A stretch of 64,000 bases of DNA from CALNBC01 sp040768925 (GTDB lineage Bacteria > Bacillota > Clostridia > Christensenellales > CALWSW01): contig JAXGLZ010000001.1 in assembly GCA_040768925.1 (NCBI GenBank), positions 943,677 to 1,007,676 on the forward strand, read 5' to 3'. Below the pieces are notes generated by a model. The model was not told the DNA's origin. It saw only the letters and a program-made list of their open reading frames with translations, and did not search any database. The position numbers and the translations under genes were made by a program. How positions within the stretch are numbered: the first letter of the stretch is position 1; each line of letters opens with the position of its first letter. Positions 26,341 through 34,408 of this stretch are shown here, one piece after another.

Positions 26341-27225
26341 CTAGCCCTCTTCGGCCCTGCCGAACCGGCGCAGAAGGTAATCCCTGAATTCCTTGGCGCA
26401 GGAGGGGGAATGGGCGTTTTCATCATAAATCAAATCGATCCTGGATTCGATCCGGCAGTCCTCAAGCTGCCGGACCGCGACTTTGGGATCGTCCGTCTGC
26501 CGGGTTGCGGAGGCGGGAACAAGGCCGACGCCCAGGCCCTCCTTTGCAAGCGCCACGGCGGTGCGGGCGTCGTCGCAGACGCATCTGCAATTCAGGGGCA
26601 AGCCTGCCTTGTCGAACTCGCTTTCGATGATCGCCGCCCACCGGCGGTAAAGCACCACCGGCAGGGCGGAAAGGGCGGCCAGGGAAACCGATCGGCCGGC
26701 GGGGAAAAAGGCTTCCTGCCCGATCGCCACCAGGGATTCGGTTTTTAGCGCTTCGGCGGTTACCCCTTCGGCGGCATAGGGCGTGCGCACGATGGCAAGG
26801 TGCAGAATGTTTGACCTGAGCTTTTCGATCAGCTCATAGGTATTCGCTTCGTAAATCGAAAAGCCGACCTTCGGGTGGCGACTGGAAAATTCCGCGATCC
26901 AACGGGTCGCCATGGGGGAAACGACGGAGGAAACGATGCCGCAGCGGATCGTTCCCGCCTCCGCTTCCGCGTATTCCTGCATTTCTTCTTTGGTGACCCG
27001 GGTGATTTCCAACAGCGCCTTCGCTTTGGCATAAAGCTGCTTTCCCGCCTCGGTCAGGCGGATGCCGCGCTGACCGCGCGCAAAAAGCACGCAGCCGAGC
27101 TCGCTCTCCAGCAGCTTCATCTGGGTGCTGAGGGGCGGCTGGGACATAAAGAGCTTTTTTGCCGCGGCGCTGATCGTGCCTTCTTTGACAACCGCAACAA
27201 AATACTGCAACTGCTTAAGATCCAT
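26341..27225 (-). CDS. LysR-type transcriptional regulator
   Basis: A 294-aa LTTR with N-terminal winged HTH (MDLKQLQYFVAVVKEGTISAAAKKLFMSQPPLSTQMKLLE) and a C-terminal two-lobed effector domain (CGIVSSVVSPM, HLAIVRTPY, VGLVPASA). ATG 27225 follows GGAGG; the in-frame extension to 27294 is not used. It diverges from the heterodimeric ABC exporter genes, and a dyad lies between them, so it may regulate the exporter as well as itself. The effector is unknown. Confidence 0.93.
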   Translation of the reverse strand: MDLKQLQYFVAVVKEGTISAAAKKLFMSQPPLSTQMKLLESELGCVLFARGQRGIRLTEAGKQLYAKAKALLEITRVTKEEMQEYAEAEAGTIRCGIVSSVVSPMATRWIAEFSSRHPKVGFSIYEANTYELIEKLRSNILHLAIVRTPYAAEGVTAEALKTESLVAIGQEAFFPAGRSVSLAALSALPVVLYRRWAAIIESEFDKAGLPLNCRCVCDDARTAVALAKEGLGVGLVPASATRQTDDPKVAVRQLEDCRIESRIDLIYDENAHSPSCAKEFRDYLLRRFGRAEEG

Positions 27226-27245
27226 GCGGCCTCCATACACAAAGC

Positions 27246-27260
27246 GTATAAATACTATAC
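27246..27260. promoter_or_regulatory. Dyad operator candidate between lysR and the ABC exporter
   Basis: GTATA-N5-TATAC, a 15-bp interrupted palindrome of T-N11-A form, the usual LysR-type box, just upstream of the regulator's start. Confidence 0.5.
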
Positions 27261-27310
27261 CAAAAGAATATGGCATCGCTTCAAAATATATCAAACGCCT
27301 ATTGAAGCCA

Positions 27311-27319
27311 TGTTATAAT
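27311..27319 (+). promoter_or_regulatory. Extended -10 promoter of the heterodimeric ABC exporter
   Basis: TGTTATAAT with TATAAT at 27314-27319; the -35 region is weak, as expected for an activator-dependent promoter. Confidence 0.6.
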
Positions 27320-27356
27320 AAAACCTGTGCAAGATCAATCAACATGGAGACAGGAA

Positions 27357-29090
27357 TTGAAAAAGCTGCTGATTTACCTGAAAGATTACAAAAGAGAGAG
27401 CATCCTCGGTCCGTTTTTCAAGATGCTGGAAGCGACCTTCGAGCTGCTGGTGCCGCTGGTCATGGCGGCGATCATCGACGTCGGCATCGCCCAAAGGGAC
27501 GGGGGGTATATCCTCAGGATGTGCCTCTTGATCGCGGCGCTGGGGGCCGTGGGCCTGATCAGCACGATAACCGCCCAGTATTACGCGGCAAAGGCCGCCG
27601 CGGGTTTTGCAAAAAAGCTTAAGCACGCGCTGTTTTCGCACATTCAGCGCTTTTCATATTCCGAGCTGGATAGTCTGGGCGCCCCGACGATGATCACGCG
27701 AATGACCAGCGACGCAAACCAGGTGCAGACCGGGATCAACCTGACGCTGCGGCTGCTTTTGCGCTCGCCCTTTGTGGTATTTGGCGCCATGATCATGGCT
27801 TTTACGATCGATTCCCGGGCGGCTCTCGTTTTTGCGGGGGTGATCCCCGTGCTTTCGCTGGTGGTTTTCGGCATCATGCTCTGGTGCGTCCCGCTCTATA
27901 AAAAAGTGCAGGCAAAGCTGGACCGGGTGCTGGGAATGACCCGGGAAAACCTGACCGGCGCAAGGGTGATCCGCGCGTTTTGCAAGGAAGAGGACGAGAC
28001 CCGGGAATTTTCGGCGAGGAACGAAGAGCTGGAGCGGGCCCAGAAATTTGTGGGCAGGATTTCCGCCCTGATGAACCCGGCGACCTACGCGATCATCAAC
28101 ATCGCCGTCGCCGGGCTGATCTGGATCGGCGCGATCCGGGTGGGCGCGGGGCTGATCACCCAGGGCGCCGTCGTCGCGCTGTACAACTACATGTCTCAGA
28201 TCCTGATCGAGCTGATCAAGCTCGCGAACCTCATCATCACCATCACCCGATCGATCGCCAGCGGCAACCGGATTCAGGACGTTTTTGAGATCCGGCCGAC
28301 GATGGCTTCCCAAAGCGGCGAAAAGCCGGTTGAAAGCGGCGAAACCGCCGTTGAATTCAGGAACGTGGGCCTGCGCTACCAGGACGCGGGCGGCAACGCG
28401 CTGACAGGCATCGCTTTTTCCGCAAGGCGGGGGGAGACGATCGGCATCATCGGCGGAACGGGCTCGGGCAAGTCCTCCCTCGTGAACCTGATTCCCCGCT
28501 TTTATGACGCCACCGAGGGCGAAGTGCTGATCGGCGGCGCAAACGTCAAAGAGTACCCGGTAAAGGATCTGCGCGCCAGGATCGGAATCGTGCCGCAAAA
28601 GGCGGTGCTTTTTTCCGGCAGCATCCGGGAAAACCTGCGCTGGGGCAAGGAAGACGCCACGGACGACGAGATGATGGCAGCCCTGAAGACCGCCCAGGCG
28701 ATGGACATCGTCAAAAGCAAGGGCGGGCTGGATGATCGAATCGAACAGGGCGGGAAGAACCTTTCCGGCGGGCAGCGGCAAAGGCTGACCATCGCCCGGG
28801 CGCTGGTCAGAAAGCCGGAAATCCTCATCCTGGACGACAGCGCCTCAGCGTTGGATTTTGCCACGGACGCGGCCTTGCGGAAAGCGATCCAGGAACTTGA
28901 GGACAGGCCCACAGTGTTCATCGTTTCCCAGCGGGCTTCCGCCATCCAGCACGCGGATCAGATCATCGTGCTGGAGGACGGCCGCGTGGTGGGGATTGGC
29001 AAAAGCGACGTGCTTTTGGCGGATTGCGAGGTCTACAGAGAGATCTACGATTCCCAGTTCAGAAAGGAGGGGAAGGCGGTTGTCGGATAA
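27357..29090 (+). CDS. Heterodimeric ABC exporter, subunit A (fused TMD-NBD)
   Basis: A type IV (MsbA/LmrA-like) exporter half of 577 aa: six membrane spans, then a nucleotide-binding domain with Walker A GGTGSGKSS, signature NLSGGQRQR and Walker B ILILDDSASALD. The Walker B is followed by Asp instead of the catalytic Glu, marking it as the degenerate-site partner. TTG 27357 has GGAG at good spacing and gives the family's usual start (KKLLIYLKDYKRESILGP); the GTG at 27327 coincides with the predicted transcription start. It overlaps its partner by 11 bases. Confidence 0.92.
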   Translation: MKKLLIYLKDYKRESILGPFFKMLEATFELLVPLVMAAIIDVGIAQRDGGYILRMCLLIAALGAVGLISTITAQYYAAKAAAGFAKKLKHALFSHIQRFSYSELDSLGAPTMITRMTSDANQVQTGINLTLRLLLRSPFVVFGAMIMAFTIDSRAALVFAGVIPVLSLVVFGIMLWCVPLYKKVQAKLDRVLGMTRENLTGARVIRAFCKEEDETREFSARNEELERAQKFVGRISALMNPATYAIINIAVAGLIWIGAIRVGAGLITQGAVVALYNYMSQILIELIKLANLIITITRSIASGNRIQDVFEIRPTMASQSGEKPVESGETAVEFRNVGLRYQDAGGNALTGIAFSARRGETIGIIGGTGSGKSSLVNLIPRFYDATEGEVLIGGANVKEYPVKDLRARIGIVPQKAVLFSGSIRENLRWGKEDATDDEMMAALKTAQAMDIVKSKGGLDDRIEQGGKNLSGGQRQRLTIARALVRKPEILILDDSASALDFATDAALRKAIQELEDRPTVFIVSQRASAIQHADQIIVLEDGRVVGIGKSDVLLADCEVYREIYDSQFRKEGKAVVG

Positions 29091-30846
29091 GGCGAAGAAG
29101 CGGAAGATCGCAAAAGGAACGCTCAAAAAGGTGCTGCAAGCTATCGGCCGCCACCGGCTGCTGATGGCGGTTTCCATCCTTTTTGCCGCGGCAACGGTGG
29201 CGCTCACCCTTTATGTCCCCATCCTGATCGGGGAGGCCGTCGATCTCATCATCGGGCCGGGGAATGTGGATTTTGACGGCGTTCTGCGCATCCTTTTGCA
29301 CATCGGGGCGATCGTTCTGGCGAACGCCGCGCTGCAATGGCTGATGAGCATCCTCAACAACAGGATCACCTTCAGGGTCGTGAAAGACGTGCGGGACGAA
29401 GCCTTCAAAAAGATCGAAATCCTCCCGCTGAAATACATCGATTCCCACGCCCATGGCGAGATCGTCAGCCGGGTGATCGCGGACGCGGACCAGTTCGCCG
29501 AGGGCCTGCTGCTGGGCTTTGCCCATCTTTTTACCGGGGTCGTCACCATTCTGGGCACGCTGGCGTTCATGCTGGCCATCAACTGGCGGATCTCGCTGGT
29601 CGTGGTGGTGATCACGCCCCTTTCCCTTTTTGTGGCGCGGTTCGTCGCAAAAAAGACTTACAGCATGTTCAGGCTCCAGTCCGAAATCAGGGGGGAACAG
29701 ACCGCCTTTATCGACGAGATGATCGGCAGCCAGAAGGCCGTTAAAGCTTTTTCCCACGAGAAGGAGGCCATCCGGCAGTTTGACGAAATCAACGAACGGA
29801 TGGAAACCTGCTCCCGCAGGGCGACGTTTTTTTCCTCGCTCACCAACCCGTCCACAAGGTTCATCAACAGTTTAGTCTACGCCGGGGTGGGGTTTTTCGG
29901 GGCGCTGACCAGCATCTCGACGGGCGGGGCGTTCTCCGTCGGCCAGCTCGCCGTTTTTTTGAGCTACGCGAACCAGTATACCAAGCCTTTTAACGAGATT
30001 TCCGGCGTCATCACCGAGCTGCAGAACGCCCTGGCCTGCGCCGCGCGGATTTTTGAGCTGATCGAAGAGCAGCCCCAGGCCCCCGAGGCCGAAAACGCCG
30101 CGGTGCTGGAGAACATCGCCGGCAACGTGGCCATGGAAGGGGTCGAATTCTCCTACGTTCCGGAAAAGGCGCTGATCAAAAACTTCAACCTTTGTGTTAA
30201 GCCCGGCCAGCGGATCGCCCTCGTCGGCCCGACGGGCTGCGGAAAGACCACCATCATCAATCTGCTGATGCGGTTTTACGACGTGGACGCGGGAAGCATC
30301 CGGGTGGAAGGGAATGACATCCGAAGCGTTACCAGAAAGAGCTTGCGGAGCGGCTACGGCATGGTGCTGCAGGACACCTGGCTGAAAACCGGAACGATCA
30401 AAGAAAACATCGCCATGGGCAGGCCGGACGCGACGGAAGAGGAGATCGTCTCCGCGGCGAAAGCCTCCCACGCCCACGGTTTCATCATGCGCCTGCCCAA
30501 CGGCTACGACACCGTGGTCACAGAAGACGGCGGCAGCCTTTCTTCCGGCCAGAAGCAGCTTTTGTGCATCGCCCGGGTGATGCTCTGCCTGCCGCCCATG
30601 CTGATCCTGGACGAGGCGACCTCCTCGATCGACACCCGGACGGAAATCAAGATCCAGCAGGCCTTCGCCCGGCTGATGAAGGGGCGGACCAGCTTTATCG
30701 TCGCTCACAGGCTGTCCACCATCCGGGAGGCGGACGTGATCCTCGTCATGCGGGAAGGAAACATCGTCGAGCAGGGCAGGCACGAAGAATTGCTGGAGCG
30801 GGGCGGTTTTTACGCAAAGCTGTACAACAGCCAGTTTGCGGTCTGA
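29080..30846 (+). CDS. Heterodimeric ABC exporter, subunit B (fused TMD-NBD)
   Basis: The second half-transporter, 588 aa, with six spans and an NBD carrying Walker A GPTGCGKTT, Walker B MLILDEATSSID with the catalytic Glu, and H-loop VAHRLSTI. Its signature motif reads SLSSGQKQL, where SSGQ replaces the canonical SGGQ. Consensus and degenerate halves together make a TmrAB/BmrCD-type exporter, probably for drugs or lipids. The start is TTG 29080, 9 bases after AGGAGG, inside the end of subunit A; the longer frame to 28858 is discarded. Confidence 0.92.
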   Translation: MSDKAKKRKIAKGTLKKVLQAIGRHRLLMAVSILFAAATVALTLYVPILIGEAVDLIIGPGNVDFDGVLRILLHIGAIVLANAALQWLMSILNNRITFRVVKDVRDEAFKKIEILPLKYIDSHAHGEIVSRVIADADQFAEGLLLGFAHLFTGVVTILGTLAFMLAINWRISLVVVVITPLSLFVARFVAKKTYSMFRLQSEIRGEQTAFIDEMIGSQKAVKAFSHEKEAIRQFDEINERMETCSRRATFFSSLTNPSTRFINSLVYAGVGFFGALTSISTGGAFSVGQLAVFLSYANQYTKPFNEISGVITELQNALACAARIFELIEEQPQAPEAENAAVLENIAGNVAMEGVEFSYVPEKALIKNFNLCVKPGQRIALVGPTGCGKTTIINLLMRFYDVDAGSIRVEGNDIRSVTRKSLRSGYGMVLQDTWLKTGTIKENIAMGRPDATEEEIVSAAKASHAHGFIMRLPNGYDTVVTEDGGSLSSGQKQLLCIARVMLCLPPMLILDEATSSIDTRTEIKIQQAFARLMKGRTSFIVAHRLSTIREADVILVMREGNIVEQGRHEELLERGGFYAKLYNSQFAV

Positions 30847-30916
30847 CGGATTTGGCGGATCAAGCGAAGCGGGAGGCTTCCCTTTTTGCGCCGCGCGCCC
30901 CGAAAGCCGGTTCCGC

Positions 30917-30945
30917 TTGCGGGTGAAGGGCTTGTCTGGCATAAT
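30917..30945 (+). promoter_or_regulatory. Promoter of the vanW-like gene
   Basis: TTGCGG (30917-30922), 17 bp, CATAAT (30940-30945) with an extended TGG before it. Confidence 0.65.
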
Positions 30946-30969
30946 AAAAGCAATGATGGGAAGGGATGA

Positions 30970-31881
30970 ATGCCCGTGTATGCTGACAGGCAGATCGTAA
31001 AACCGGCCGTTTCCCGCTCAAAAACGCGAAGAAAGCTGGGGATGCTTTATCACGGGGCGCTGCGGCGCTTTTTGTGGATCAGGCTGAACCATCTTTTCGC
31101 CAAAGAGAAGGCAAAGCCCCTGACGCACCCGTATTTCAGCCATAAAACGCCGCTTTTGCGAAAACTGAAAGACGTGGAGATGCGGTACCAATACAACAAG
31201 ATCGTCAATCTTCGCATCGCCGCGCAAAAGCTGGATGGCATTGTGCTTCACCCGGGGGAGATCTTCAGCTATTGGAAGCTGATCGGCAAACCGGCGCGGC
31301 GGAGGGGCTTTATCGAAGGCATGGTGCTGCGCGGCGGCCGGGTGGGCCCGGGGGTGGGCGGCGGGCTGTGCCAGCTTTCCAATTTGATCTTCTGGATGAC
31401 CCTGCATACGCCGCTGACGGTGATCGAGCGCCACAGGCACGGGTATGACGTTTTTCCGGATTCGGACCGCACCCAGCCTTTTGGCAGCGGGGCGACCTGC
31501 TTTTATCCCCACGGCGACCTGATGATCCAAAACGGGACGGACGCGGATTTTCAGCTCTTGGTCAAGGTCGGCGATCAGTTCCTGGAAGGGGAATGGCGGT
31601 CGGCCGACTCGCCGAAGCTGAAATACGCGGTTGTGGAAAAGAACCACGAAATGCGCGGGGAGTATTGGGGCGGATACAGCCGCAGAAACGAGCTTTACAG
31701 GCAGATCTTCAGCCTGGACGGCAGTTTGCTGAGCGAGGAATTCATCGTTTCGAATTCGGCCATCATGATGTATTCCCCGTTTCTCGCGGAAGGTTCCCAA
31801 ACCGCCGCCGACGAAGGCGGAAAAATCCCGCGCAAGAACGAAACCTGCGAGCCGCGCGGCGGGGAGGGAGCCGCTTTTTAG
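30970..31881 (+). CDS. VanW-family protein
   Basis: A 303-aa protein of the VanW family, named from vancomycin-resistance clusters but widespread and of unknown biochemical role. The family core is clear: LHPGEIFSYWKLIGKPARRRGF, then VGPGVGGGLCQLSN and TVIERHRHGYDVFPDSDRT. There is no signal peptide and no van genes are nearby, so a resistance role should not be assumed. It has its own promoter and terminator. Confidence 0.9.
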   Translation: MPVYADRQIVKPAVSRSKTRRKLGMLYHGALRRFLWIRLNHLFAKEKAKPLTHPYFSHKTPLLRKLKDVEMRYQYNKIVNLRIAAQKLDGIVLHPGEIFSYWKLIGKPARRRGFIEGMVLRGGRVGPGVGGGLCQLSNLIFWMTLHTPLTVIERHRHGYDVFPDSDRTQPFGSGATCFYPHGDLMIQNGTDADFQLLVKVGDQFLEGEWRSADSPKLKYAVVEKNHEMRGEYWGGYSRRNELYRQIFSLDGSLLSEEFIVSNSAIMMYSPFLAEGSQTAADEGGKIPRKNETCEPRGGEGAAF

Positions 31882-31901
31882 CCCCGCCGCCCGATAACAG
31901 G

Positions 31902-31952
31902 CAAACCGGCCTTCCGTTTCACCAGATCGGTGAAGGGCAGGGCCGGTTTTTT
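31902..31952 (+). terminator. Terminator after the vanW-like gene
   Basis: AAACCGGCCTTC and its complement before GGCCGGTTTTTTC, with an internal CACCGATC-like extension of the stem. Confidence 0.85.
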
Positions 31953-32255
31953 CATGTTTTTTGCGCCGCAACGATGCGCTGCGGGGCCAAAAGCCGCATA
32001 GGGTATGGGAATATATTGGTGTTCCTTGGTGAAACGATGGAATTTTAGCGGTTCGATGATTATTGAAATTCCCACACATATCATGAATCAGCGGTTTTTT
32101 GCGGATGGAGCCCGGGGGCTTTTGGGCCGAAGGGTTCTGATCGCGCGGCGCAAATCCCAAAAAGTGAAGGGAATTCGTATTCTATCATGAATGCCGATTC
32201 ACTTGAACACCATTTCCAAACAACCGGCGACACAAACAGATTCGAGGTGCTTCAC

Positions 32256-32951
32256 ATGCAAAATTCAAGCGCGGAAAACATCCATAAAACCATAGTGCCG
32301 CCTCTGGCCTTCGTTGCCTGCGGGGACGACGCGCTTCCGACGGTTTTGTTTAAGGCGAAAACGCCGGGCGGGTGCTTTTATTTTCACAGGGACCGGATCA
32401 CCGTCGCAATGGCCGAAACCGCTGTAAAAGACGGGGAAGACCCTGTGCGGCAAGGCGCGGTTTTGCAGCTTTTCTTTCTGGGCGCGCGGGAGGAGGCCGT
32501 TGTAAAAGGCGGGGGGGAAACCGGCGGGAAGCTCAACTATTGGATCGGCAACGACCCGGAAGAATGGCGCGCCGATCTTCCGGTCTACGAAAAGCTGAAA
32601 TACGAGGGGATCTGGGAAGGCGTGGACCTGGAGGTTTTCGGGGACGGATACGGGCTCAAATTCAACTGGATGCTGAACAGGGCAAGTGCCGCCGGCGCGG
32701 TCAGGCTGCACTGGGAGGGGATCGAGGAACTGGCTCTGAGCGAAGAGGGCAGCCTGCTGATCCGCCATCCCCAGGGCGTGATGGCGGACACCGCCCCGAC
32801 CGCCTGGCAGGTTTTTGGCACAAGGGAGAGAAAAGTCGGCTGCGCTTATGCCCTTTTGGGCGGAGGGGACTTCGGATTTTCAATTTTTGGCGAATACGAC
32901 TCCGATTCACCGCTGGTGATCGACCCGGTGATCCCCATTCCGCGTTCATAG
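32256..32951 (+). CDS. Second stand-alone DUF7948-like domain protein
   Basis: Paralogue of the 25030-25713 product. It has the same order of motifs: FYFHRDRITVAM, KLKYEGIWEGVDLEVFGDGYGLKFNW, VRLHWEGIEELALSEEGSLLIRHPQGVMADTAPTAWQ, and a terminal SPLVIDPVI with no propeller repeats after it. The frame opens at 32187, but ATG 32256 lies 7 bases after GAGGTG, the same ribosome site as its paralogue. 231 aa, no signal peptide. Function unknown. No gene is seen from 31953 to 32255. Confidence 0.72.
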   Translation: MQNSSAENIHKTIVPPLAFVACGDDALPTVLFKAKTPGGCFYFHRDRITVAMAETAVKDGEDPVRQGAVLQLFFLGAREEAVVKGGGETGGKLNYWIGNDPEEWRADLPVYEKLKYEGIWEGVDLEVFGDGYGLKFNWMLNRASAAGAVRLHWEGIEELALSEEGSLLIRHPQGVMADTAPTAWQVFGTRERKVGCAYALLGGGDFGFSIFGEYDSDSPLVIDPVIPIPRS

Positions 32952-33492
32952 GCCGCGGCCTTTTCAACGCCTGCCGGAGCGCGGCGGCGGATGCTGCGGG
33001 CCGGGCCCATGCTGCCGGCTGCTCCCATTCCGCGAATACCCCCGCCGCCCCAAACGTTTCGTGCCGATCTTTACAATAACGATAAGCCCCGGAGCAAGCC
33101 AAAGGGTCAACAGGGTGGAAAAAAAGAATAGCACCCCCGGAAAGAGGGACGGTCTTGTGCCGGTTTCCCTTGATCCGCTGGGGTGCAATTGGGATAAATC
33201 GGGTTAAACCCGGAGTTTGATCCAAAAATGAAGGCCGGCGCGGCGGTGTCCGCCGTTTTCTTTCGGGTCCGCGGCTTCTGCCAAAAAGAGGACGCCGCCG
33301 CTTAACGCGCAGCGCAGGGCGTTCATCGTTCCAACGGGGGCGAGGAGGGGACCCTCCATCACCGGCCTGCCCATCACGCCGCCCGTTGGCGCAAATCCGG
33401 GCAGAAGAAACAATGGGCGGGCCGGATTCCTCCCCCGCCGTTTCCGCTTCCGGATGAAAAACGAAGTTCCCATAGCTGCCCCGGCATGCCCG
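32952..33492. other. Region without a recognised gene
   Basis: About 540 bases between the DUF7948-like gene and the FtsX remnant. Short frames exist on both strands. One leftward frame (33188-32964) encodes a hydrophobic stretch (FFFSTLLTLWLAPGLIVIV), but it has no homology I recognise and shifts into Pro/Arg-rich sequence. It is probably decayed DNA. Confidence 0.5.
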
Positions 33493-33641
33493 TTATTCCA
33501 CGCTTTTCAGCGCCTTTGCCATATGGATGCGGTTGGGCGCGCGATCGGTGATCCGATTGACGGCGACGGCAAAGCAGAATGTGATTGCCGCCGAAATCAG
33601 ATAGCTGACGGACTCCACATGCACCGCAAAATTGATCGGTT
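33493..33641 (-). pseudogene. C-terminal remnant of an FtsX-like ABC permease
   Basis: An open frame without a start, preceded by a stop, reading FAVHVESVSYLISAAITF, then VAVNRITDRAPNRIHMAKAL and KSVE at the stop. This is the last transmembrane helix and the conserved tail of MacB/FtsX-type permeases. About 48 residues remain. Confidence 0.7.
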
Positions 33642-33654
33642 ACTTATACGCAGG

Positions 33655-34080
33655 TTATTTTGCGATCAGAATCAGACCAACCGCACACACGCCCATTCCC
33701 AGTATTTGGCGTAAGCTGAGCGCTTCCTTGTAGAAGAAAAATCCAACGATTAGCAAAACACAAGCCAGAGTTATACTGGCGAATAAATTTGCAATGCTTA
33801 TTTTCCATCCGGCACGATAAACACATAGAAATCCAAACTCCAAGCCAACAATTGCGACGCCGTGCGCATAGGCCGTCCAATTCGCTTTGGATAATTCCAG
33901 CAAAAAGCTTTTCTTTTCGCTGGTAACAAAGCACATAATTACTGAACAAATCATAGCTATTAGGTAACTAACAGAAAGCGAAGCAAATGAATTGATCGTT
34001 GCCGGTGTTGATTTTGCGCTGATGTTGTAAATTGTATTTGCAGCAACAACAATCAGAATCGGTCCCAACATATTCCACAT
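33655..34080 (-). CDS. Small EamA/DMT-family transporter (single half)
   Basis: A 141-aa membrane protein with four or five spans and one EamA repeat (LGMGVCAVGLILIAK as the last helix), half the length of ordinary 10-span EamA proteins. Such half-size DMT proteins work as dimers. The ATG follows GAGGGG by 8 bases. Its promoter (34176-34203) and a terminator-like hairpin between promoter and gene suggest control in the leader. Substrate unknown. Confidence 0.82.
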   Translation of the reverse strand: MWNMLGPILIVVAANTIYNISAKSTPATINSFASLSVSYLIAMICSVIMCFVTSEKKSFLLELSKANWTAYAHGVAIVGLEFGFLCVYRAGWKISIANLFASITLACVLLIVGFFFYKEALSLRQILGMGVCAVGLILIAK

Positions 34081-34096
34081 AGCATAAACCCCTCAA

Positions 34097-34137
34097 AGAA
34101 AACGAAAAGCCGTATGCAAGTCAGCCTCGCATACGGC
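34097..34137 (-). terminator. Terminator-like hairpin in the leader of the EamA gene
   Basis: GCCGTATGC (34137-34129 read leftward) pairs with GCATACGGC (34117-34109) and is followed by TTTTCGTTTTC, upstream of the start codon. It may be an attenuator. No known guanidine or other riboswitch core was recognised in the ~65-nt leader. Confidence 0.6.
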
Positions 34138-34175
34138 AGGTGCTCATCCGATGATATATACAATATCATGTGGTC

Positions 34176-34203
34176 ATTATACATGAAGGACCATAGTTTG
34201 CAA
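34176..34203 (-). promoter_or_regulatory. Promoter of the EamA gene
   Basis: Leftward TTGCAA (34203-34198), 16 bp, TATAAT (34181-34176). The rest of 34204-34408 shows only a short AACAGA/TCTGTT hairpin. Confidence 0.7.
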
Positions 34204-34408
34204 CAACAGACTTCTGTTTACCGGTGGGTTTCAGTTTAAACATTAAGTGGGCGTTTTTATGATCAGGCACTTGCTCGTCCCAAGTCTGGCTTCGCCTGTC
34301 GTCTCCATAAAAATGGCGCGGGAAGGCGCACCGAGCGTGCGGACGATTCAATGCCGTCATGGCGCGCGCCGGCAGCAGACCCTTCTGGGTCCCGTTCAGG
34401 CCGCCGGC

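Noticed and set aside
30970..31881. Vancomycin resistance because of a VanW protein
   Set aside because: No vanA/B, vanH, vanX, vanR or vanS homologue is nearby, and VanW-family proteins are widespread without that role.
32964..33188. A leftward 74-residue frame with a hydrophobic stretch
   Set aside because: It has a poor start, a Pro/Arg-rich tail and no recognisable family. It is treated as decayed or random DNA.
33204..33473. A leftward 89-residue frame
   Set aside because: It has a weak ribosome site, no domain and no neighbour support.
34081..34180. A guanidine or similar riboswitch before the EamA gene
   Set aside because: The transporter type fits, but the known conserved cores (ACGG/ACGR loops, GGGACG) are not seen. 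Only a terminator-like hairpin can be supported.
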